Shown here: positions 7,301-11,417 of the stretch, one piece after another
Numbering within the stretch: position 1 is the stretch's first letter
Layout: every line of letters begins with the position of its first letter
DNA from: CAUZEO01 sp963578625
Lineage (GTDB): Bacteria; Verrucomicrobiota; Kiritimatiellia; SLOV01
NCBI GenBank assembly: GCA_963578625.1
Contig: CAUZEO010000161.1
Coordinates: 1 to 11,417, forward strand
Length of the DNA: 11,417 bases
Reading direction: 5' to 3'
Translations under genes and position numbers: made by a program
The notes under the pieces: model-generated
The model's database searches: none
The model's input: the letters and a program-made list of their open reading frames with translations, nothing else
Told to the model about the DNA's origin: nothing

Positions 7301-9909
7301 GCATTCACAAAGCGCGCGAGCACAACCTCCAGAACATAGACCTGAAAATACCTCGAAACGAATTCACTGTAATTACCGGGATCAGCGGCAGCGGAAAAAG
7401 TACCGTCGCCTTCGACATTCTTTTCGCGGAGGGCCAGCGGCGTTACCTCGATTCGCTGAATGCGTATGCACGGCAGTTCGTGCAGCCGGCGGCCCGGCCG
7501 GATGTCGATGCGATCTACGGCATCCCCCCGACCGTTGCCATAGAGCAGCGGACAAGCCGGGGAGGGCGAAAGAGCACGGTGGGAACGCTGACGGAGGGCT
7601 ATCACTTCCTTCGCCTGCTTTTCGTAAAGCTTGGCGTTCAACATTGCCCGGATTGCGACCTGGTAATCCAGCCGCAGACGCCGGAATCGATTCGGGCCCG
7701 GATTCAAAAGCGATACCGGGATCGGCGGGTGGCGATTCTCTCTCCTCTCGTGGTCGCACGAAAAGGATACTATACCGACCTAGCGAAATGGGCCGCGGGG
7801 AAAGGGTACAAACATTTGCGGGTAGACGGTGAGCTGATCGCCACGGACCCGTGGCCGCGGCTTGACCGATTCAAAGAGCACGACATCGAATTGCCGGTCG
7901 GCGAATTGGTCGTTCGACCGTCGCAGGAAGACCGGCTCGCCACCCTGATCGGCGTCGGCCTGGACCTGGGCAACGGCGTGGTGCAAGTCGTGCCTGTAAA
8001 AGGCCCGGCGCGCACCCGGCGTGGAGAGGTGTTCTCCACCTTACGCGCATGCCCGGGGTGCGGCAGGAGTTTTGACGATCCGGACCCCCGCATGTTTTCC
8101 TACAATTCCCGGCACGGATGGTGTTCCGCCTGCTATGGGACGGGCCTGAAGATGTCGGGGTTCGATGAGGAACAGACGGGGGAAGAGGCGTATTGGAACG
8201 AGTCGTGGGAAGAAGACGCGTCTGTCTGCCGCGCTTGCCGCGGCACGCGTTTGCGGCCGGAAGCACGCGCCGTGCGATTCAGGAACCGCACGATCTCCGA
8301 CCTGAACGCATTGTCCGTCGAGGCGGCATTGAAGTTTTTTTCCGGATTGAAAATAACCGGACGAGACGCAGAGATCGCGCGGGACATTTTGCCCGAACTT
8401 AAATCGCGGCTGAAGTTTCTCGTCAGCGTGGGGCTGACCTACCTGACGTTGGATCGATCTGCGCCTACCCTGAGCGGCGGCGAGGCGCAACGAATCCGGC
8501 TGGCGTCTCAGTTGGGGTCCAACCTTCGTGGCGTTTGTTACATCCTGGACGAGCCGACAATCGGACTCCATGCCCGCGACAACCTGATGCTGCTCGATAC
8601 GCTGCAGGCCCTTGAAAAAAAGGGCAACACGGTGGTGGTGGTTGAGCATGATGAAGAGACGATTCGCCGTGCCGGCCATGTGATTGACCTGGGGCCCGGC
8701 GCGGGGATCAACGGTGGCAACGTCGTGGCAGAGGGCACCGCGGATCAGTTAATGCGAAACAATCGGTCGATTACCGGGCGGTACCTGAAAGATCCGTTAC
8801 TTCATCCTTTGCTTGAGAACGTACGCGAGTTGCCGGGCAAGAAAGACGGCGGTTGGATTGTTGTCGAGGGGGCTACGCTCCACAATTTGCGAAATGTGGA
8901 CGCCCGATTTCCACTCGAGCGGCTGATCTGTGTGAGCGGTGTGAGCGGCAGCGGCAAGAGCACCCTGGTTCGGGATGTCCTGCACGCGAATCTTGTGCGG
9001 CAAGCGGGCCGGCGCCGGCGGGCCGGCGCAAACCCCGGCACGTGGTCCGGATGCAGGGAGTTGCGGGGAGCGGAAGAAGTCCAGCGTGTGCTCGAGGTAG
9101 ACCAATCCCCGATTGGGAAAACGCCGCGGTCCTGTCCCGCCACCTATGTGGGCGTATGGGACCGTATTCGCAGGGTCTATGCGGAGTCCACGGAATCGAA
9201 AATCCGCGGGTTCGGGCCCGGCCGGTTCTCCTTTAATGTCCGTGGGGGCCGATGCGCGGAATGCGAGGGGCAGGGGATGAAGAAAATCGAAATGAATTTT
9301 CTTCCTGATGTGAAAATCCCTTGTGACGTTTGCGGCGGCGCCCGGTTCAACCCGGAGACGCTGGATGTCCTTTACCGGGGTAAGAGCATCGGAGATCTGC
9401 TGGCAATGAGTATCGACGAGGCCGTCGAATTCTTTTCGGCCCACGTATCGATACATCACACGCTCCAGCTATTGCAGGACGTGGGGCTGGGATATCTAAC
9501 GCTTGGACAGCAGAGTCCAACCCTGAGCGGCGGCGAGGCGCAGCGGGTCAAACTGGTTACGGAGCTTGCAAAGGCAGGCTCGGGCAAACTCCGGGCCCGG
9601 GGAGCGACCAAGACGCTCTATTTACTGGACGAGCCGACGGTCGGATTGCACATGGCCGACGTAGAAAGATTGATCCAGGTGATTCACCGTTTGGTCGACG
9701 CGGGGAATACGGTCGTGGTCATCGAGCACCATATGGATATCATCGCGGAAGCGGACTGGATCATCGATCTCGGACCGGAAGGCGGAACCGGCGGGGGGCG
9801 CGTCGTGGCGCAGGGACCCCCCGCGCGGGTGGCGTCTGCCTCCGGGAAGCGGTCGCACACCGGACCGATTCTTTCGGCGTTTCTTGCGGAGCGCAGCAGA
9901 GAGGATTGA
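4315..9909 (+). CDS. uvrA: Tandem (double-length) UvrA, excinuclease ABC subunit A
   Basis: An 1864-residue protein holding two complete UvrA units in one chain, each about the size of a normal UvrA (about 940). UvrA is the DNA-damage-sensing ATPase of nucleotide excision repair; it binds DNA as a dimer and loads UvrB. Four ABC cassettes are visible. Walker A G[VI]SGSGKS[ST] is at residues 33-41, 653-661, 1022-1030 and 1542-1550. LSGGExQR is at 499, 853, 1386 and 1737. Walker B with DEPxxGLH starts near 523, 883, 1410 and 1770, each followed by an EHD or EHH switch histidine. Each half has its two CxxC...CxxC zinc modules, including the DNA-contacting type (CPACGGNG...CADCDG and CAECEGQG...CDVCGG). 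A low-complexity linker (about 964-1000, rich in R, G and A) joins the halves. The UvrB-binding region is canonical in half 2 (about 1139-1226) but short and divergent in half 1 (about 157-228). It starts with TTG. Double UvrA proteins are known, for example in Chlamydia. Confidence 0.97.
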   Translation: MPREHIVVEGARQNNLKELNLKLPLHELIVVTGVSGSGKSSLAFDTIYAEGQRRYVETFSPYARQFLDRMDKPQADRIDGIPPAIAIDQTNPVRTSRSTVGTMTELNDHLKLLFARCAQLYCKGCGALVRRDTPDTISRAIARPPSERKKRGTSLGLITFPVRVPENFSEKEVRELLNKQGYTRIHRKQGRLLEVIQDRTELEPGRRARLVESLEAALRHGQGHVTVYELNTEREAHSPRKFSSSLHCPACDIYYADPIPSHFSFNSPVGACDACRGFGRTMGIDYGLVVPDVTLSIADGAIRPWQTGTYRECLGDLKRHAKLNGVPIDVPWKRLAAKQRKWVLEGEGPESEGRWCGVKRFFEYLETKSYKMHVRVLLSKYRSYDVCTACAGARLKQESLLWRAGARKNADKVLPSASRFHPEGVSMSTETLRALPGLTIHDVVSLPISSCRTFMEDLQLPGALDEASELLLTEIRSRLRYLVDVGVGYLTLDRQSRTLSGGEVQRINLTTALGTSLVNSLFVLDEPSIGLHSRDMGRVVDVLHKLRDAGNSLLVVEHDPQVMMSADRILDLGPGPGERGGHRVFFGTPRELLKSKRSLTASYLRGDRQVTNTSKSTRETTKETWIEILGAEQHNLKGIDVKIPLNRLVCVTGVSGSGKSTLIQNICYRGLRKLKQNPTDPPGRHRAIRGHERVEDVVMVDQSPIGKSARSNPASYVGALTSIRKIFATQPLAKQRGYRDSTFSFNSGMRCPACGGNGFEHVEMQFLSDVYIRCADCDGSRFRTEVLDVRVYPAENRETSAGAGGRSIADVLDMTVAEAAPFFARDRAVQTALQPLQAVGLGYLKLGQPVPTLSGGEAQRLKLAGHLAKAAKKRSELTCVLFLFDEPTTGLHFDDVAVLLAAFRELLSKGHSIVVIEHHLDVIRAADWVIDLGPEGGEEGGYVVCEGPPEKIRKHRTSHTARALRLEKADNRVPAAARPRRKQGGGANGSGTGAICIHKAREHNLQNIDLKIPRNEFTVITGISGSGKSTVAFDILFAEGQRRYLDSLNAYARQFVQPAARPDVDAIYGIPPTVAIEQRTSRGGRKSTVGTLTEGYHFLRLLFVKLGVQHCPDCDLVIQPQTPESIRARIQKRYRDRRVAILSPLVVARKGYYTDLAKWAAGKGYKHLRVDGELIATDPWPRLDRFKEHDIELPVGELVVRPSQEDRLATLIGVGLDLGNGVVQVVPVKGPARTRRGEVFSTLRACPGCGRSFDDPDPRMFSYNSRHGWCSACYGTGLKMSGFDEEQTGEEAYWNESWEEDASVCRACRGTRLRPEARAVRFRNRTISDLNALSVEAALKFFSGLKITGRDAEIARDILPELKSRLKFLVSVGLTYLTLDRSAPTLSGGEAQRIRLASQLGSNLRGVCYILDEPTIGLHARDNLMLLDTLQALEKKGNTVVVVEHDEETIRRAGHVIDLGPGAGINGGNVVAEGTADQLMRNNRSITGRYLKDPLLHPLLENVRELPGKKDGGWIVVEGATLHNLRNVDARFPLERLICVSGVSGSGKSTLVRDVLHANLVRQAGRRRRAGANPGTWSGCRELRGAEEVQRVLEVDQSPIGKTPRSCPATYVGVWDRIRRVYAESTESKIRGFGPGRFSFNVRGGRCAECEGQGMKKIEMNFLPDVKIPCDVCGGARFNPETLDVLYRGKSIGDLLAMSIDEAVEFFSAHVSIHHTLQLLQDVGLGYLTLGQQSPTLSGGEAQRVKLVTELAKAGSGKLRARGATKTLYLLDEPTVGLHMADVERLIQVIHRLVDAGNTVVVIEHHMDIIAEADWIIDLGPEGGTGGGRVVAQGPPARVASASGKRSHTGPILSAFLAERSRED
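9006..9029 (+). repeat. Short GC-only direct repeat inside uvrA
   Basis: GGGCCGGCGC occurs twice, at 9006-9015 and 9020-9029, separated by CGGC. The middle also forms the palindrome GCCGGCGCCGGC. It encodes an arginine/glycine/alanine stretch (AGRRRRAGA) shortly after the fourth Walker A, in a variable loop. It is probably a chance or slippage-derived repeat of high-GC coding DNA. Confidence 0.5.
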
Positions 9910-9943
9910 CGAAGCTCTATCCTTCAGAGAAAATGAGGTCACC

Positions 9944-10501
9944 ATGAAGTTCTCACACGATTCGGAAAGTGTCGCGGGAAAAATGCTGGCTGCTGATCCG
10001 GGATTGATGGATCCGAATTTTATGCAGACCCTCGTTTTCGTCGCCGAACACAATGAACAGGGCGCATTCGGATTGGTGATGAATCGCCCCACGGGAAAGA
10101 AAGTCGGCGAAATCACGAAAATTCCCGAAATGACCGATGAGCTTTTGGAAATCGGAGTCATGATCGGCGGGCCGGTGCGGCCGGACAATCTTCTTGTAGC
10201 CCTGTTTTTCAAGGGAAGCTCGTCGCACGAAATCGAGTGCAAGGTGGACGCGCCGCTGGATGAGGCGGTGGCAGTCCTGCGATCGGGCGACGGCTGGGTG
10301 CGAGCGTTTTCCGGATATACCGGGTGGGGGGAAGGGCAATTGGACGGTGAGTTGAAGCAGAAGGCCTGGAAGATCTGCCCCGTTGATCCAGTCGTGTTTG
10401 AAGAAAAGTATGCGGGCGGAATCTGGTCGGTCTTCGTAAATGATGACGAACGCTGGCGAACGCTCATCAACTATCTACCGAAAGACCCCAGTTCGAACTG
10501 A
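9944..10501 (+). CDS. YqgE/AlgH family protein
   Basis: A 185-residue protein of the UPF0301/DUF179 (YqgE/AlgH) family, covering it end to end. Visible marks are AGKMLAADPGLMDPNFMQTL (residues 11-30), VAEHNEQGAFGLVMNRP (33-49), IGGPVRPDNLL (74-84), and the family motif GYTGWGEGQLDGEL (124-137) followed by AWKICPVDPVVFE. The family is compact and cytoplasmic with no known enzyme activity; AlgH was linked to alginate control in Pseudomonas, but a direct role is unproven. ATG 9944 is preferred over the upstream ATG 9884, which lies inside uvrA, because GAGG (9935-9938) sits 5 bases before it and the conserved region starts directly after. It is the last gene of the operon, 34 bases after uvrA, and its stop is 5 bases from the convergent zinc-ribbon gene. 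Confidence 0.93.
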   Translation: MKFSHDSESVAGKMLAADPGLMDPNFMQTLVFVAEHNEQGAFGLVMNRPTGKKVGEITKIPEMTDELLEIGVMIGGPVRPDNLLVALFFKGSSSHEIECKVDAPLDEAVAVLRSGDGWVRAFSGYTGWGEGQLDGELKQKAWKICPVDPVVFEEKYAGGIWSVFVNDDERWRTLINYLPKDPSSN

Positions 10502-10506
10502 TCCCG

Positions 10507-11139
10507 CTACGCGGTGCTTTGAAAATCTTCCCCGTCCCGGTACTGTTCGAGTTCGAGTTCCAATTCCCGTGAGCGGCAGGTTGCTTTCACGACTTCGAGA
10601 CCCAGATCATACACCTGCTGCTCTAACTCGGATATTTTCGCCGCGATCTGAGCGACGTCTTTCAGCGCGTCGCGCGCCTGCCTTAGCTCATCGTGCAGGC
10701 GGACCGTTCCTTCACTGTCCGGATCGACGTGTACTCTTGTTTTCGGCGTCGTTGACACCCGCATTACGTCGAGATGGTGAGCCTGTTCGCCCATCTTTCC
10801 CAGTAGATCCGTGCGCTCCGCCTGCAGTCCTTCAACAACCGCGCGCAAGGATGTGTTTTCCGTCGTCACGATTTCCATGTCCGTGGTCATCTCCGCCATT
10901 TTGTTCTGTTGGTGGGCGAGGGCTTCAAGCTTTTCTTGTAGTGAGGCGATATCTTCGGCGGTGTGTCCGGCGGAGTCCGGCTGATTTTCCGGCGTGGGGG
11001 ACACCGTGGTCAGGCACTTCGGACATTGAAAACCGTCCGTACTTGTACCCCGCTGGACGGTGAGTCGTCGTTGGCAGGTCGGGCACACCACGTGGGAACG
11101 GCGCTCGTTATTTTCGTTGCCTGACGAACCGTGATTCAT
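10507..11139 (-). CDS. Zinc-ribbon and coiled-coil protein of unknown function
   Basis: A 210-residue protein with two parts. Residues 1-50 hold a zinc ribbon, with C19/C22 (VVCPTCQRRL) and C39/C42 (FQCPKCLTTV). A proline-rich hinge (VSPTPENQPD) follows, then residues about 60-200 form long, charged heptad-like helices, for example EDIASLQEKLEALAHQQNKM, LRAVVEGLQAERTDLLGKMG and KISELEQQVYDLGLEVVK, interrupted near 126-145 by a basic and acidic stretch (RVSTTPKTRVHVDPDSEG). There is no signal peptide or membrane segment. Its ATG overlaps the stop of the upstream zinc-ribbon gene (ATGA), so the two are translated together. I do not recognise a named family; the zinc ribbon suggests a nucleic-acid or protein-contact module and the coiled coil suggests oligomerisation. 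Confidence 0.8.
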   Translation of the reverse strand: MNHGSSGNENNERRSHVVCPTCQRRLTVQRGTSTDGFQCPKCLTTVSPTPENQPDSAGHTAEDIASLQEKLEALAHQQNKMAEMTTDMEIVTTENTSLRAVVEGLQAERTDLLGKMGEQAHHLDVMRVSTTPKTRVHVDPDSEGTVRLHDELRQARDALKDVAQIAAKISELEQQVYDLGLEVVKATCRSRELELELEQYRDGEDFQSTA

Positions 11140-11414
11140 ACAGGGGATGGGGCGGGCGGTGTTCGCGCCTCGTCGCTGAGGGGAGTCATCAAGAACGCTA
11201 CCTCCTCCTCCGTGAGATTCGGCGCGGAGGCCGTCCGTGAGTCTCCAACGATCTGCTGCAGGGTGTGGTTGATTTCAGGTACCCGAATCGTCGCATTGCA
11301 ATGAGGACAATCCAGCACAATGCCCGAGACCCTCACGTCCACCTGGATCTTGCGACTGCATTCGGCGCAAAGGAATCGCAGGTCTTCGGATAGGACTCCC
11401 TCAGGGTAAATCAT
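11136..11414 (-). CDS. Small zinc-ribbon protein, possibly 5'-incomplete
   Basis: A 92-residue frame from ATG 11414 to the TGA that overlaps the next gene's ATG. It holds one zinc ribbon, with C16/C19 (FLCAECSRKIQV) and C36/C39 (LDCPHCNATIRVPE), in the arrangement of small bacterial domains that read as a C-x2-C knuckle, an inner strand and a CPxC knuckle ending in a VP turn. The remaining 45 residues are polar, with a short helix LTEEEVAFLM and a proline-rich tail. The start lies 3 bases from the window edge, so no ribosome binding site can be judged and the true start may be outside. The ribbon resembles that of the following gene, so the pair may descend from a duplication or share a partner. 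Confidence 0.7.
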   Translation of the reverse strand: MIYPEGVLSEDLRFLCAECSRKIQVDVRVSGIVLDCPHCNATIRVPEINHTLQQIVGDSRTASAPNLTEEEVAFLMTPLSDEARTPPAPSPV

Positions 11415-11417
11415 GTC

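Noticed and set aside
8615..8621. A7 run in uvrA as a programmed frameshift site.
   Set aside because: The frame continues through conserved UvrA sequence on both sides, and lysine codons explain it.
8041..8679. Long minus-strand frames across uvrA (also 8797-9459 and 6097-6597).
   Set aside because: Antisense to strongly conserved UvrA motifs; open only because of high GC content.
9622..10470. A 282-residue minus-strand frame across the end of uvrA and yqgE.
   Set aside because: It is serine/proline-rich with no recognisable domain and opposes two well-supported genes.
10489..10500. Perfect 12-base palindrome CAGTTCGAACTG at the end of yqgE, between convergent genes.
   Set aside because: It has no loop, no T-run on either side and lies within codons; too short to call a bidirectional terminator.

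Overview
This window looks like chromosomal DNA of a GC-rich bacterium (roughly 60 % GC by eye). Three things point tentatively to the PVC group (Verrucomicrobiota, Kiritimatiellota or relatives): a single-chain tandem UvrA of 1864 residues, an architecture known from Chlamydia; a PAS sensor-kinase start of a kind I associate with that group; and a pair of small CxxC zinc-ribbon proteins. This placement is an inference. I see no mobile element, phage, CRISPR array, tRNA or rRNA.

Layout. (i) 1-479, minus: N-terminal part of a PAS-domain protein, most likely a sensor histidine kinase, cut by the left edge. (ii) 627-1274, plus: an HNH endonuclease-family protein, divergent from (i), followed by a doubtful short reading frame to 1495. 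(iii) 1520-3134, minus: a phytoene-desaturase/PYROXD2-like FAD oxidoreductase, broken by one extra base inside its FAD-binding region. (iv) 3249-10501, plus: a probable four-gene operon made of a DUF4136 lipoprotein, a YjlB-like cupin that seems to lack its first metal-binding motif, the tandem UvrA, and a YqgE/AlgH protein. Gaps are 6, 10 and 34 bases, and a perfect TATAAT lies upstream of the first gene. (v) 10507-11414, minus: two overlapping zinc-ribbon genes, the downstream one with a long coiled coil, convergent with yqgE and only 5 bases from it.

How they work together. UvrA is the damage-recognition ATPase of nucleotide excision repair. Its operon partners have no evident repair role, so the operon may reflect shared expression rather than one pathway. 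No convincing new multi-gene system is visible. The points that most deserve a second look are the asymmetric tandem UvrA, whose first half has a shortened UvrB-binding region while its second half looks canonical; the cupin with its metal-site motif apparently removed in frame; and the frameshift in the oxidoreductase. All intergenic stretches are shorter than 150 bases.
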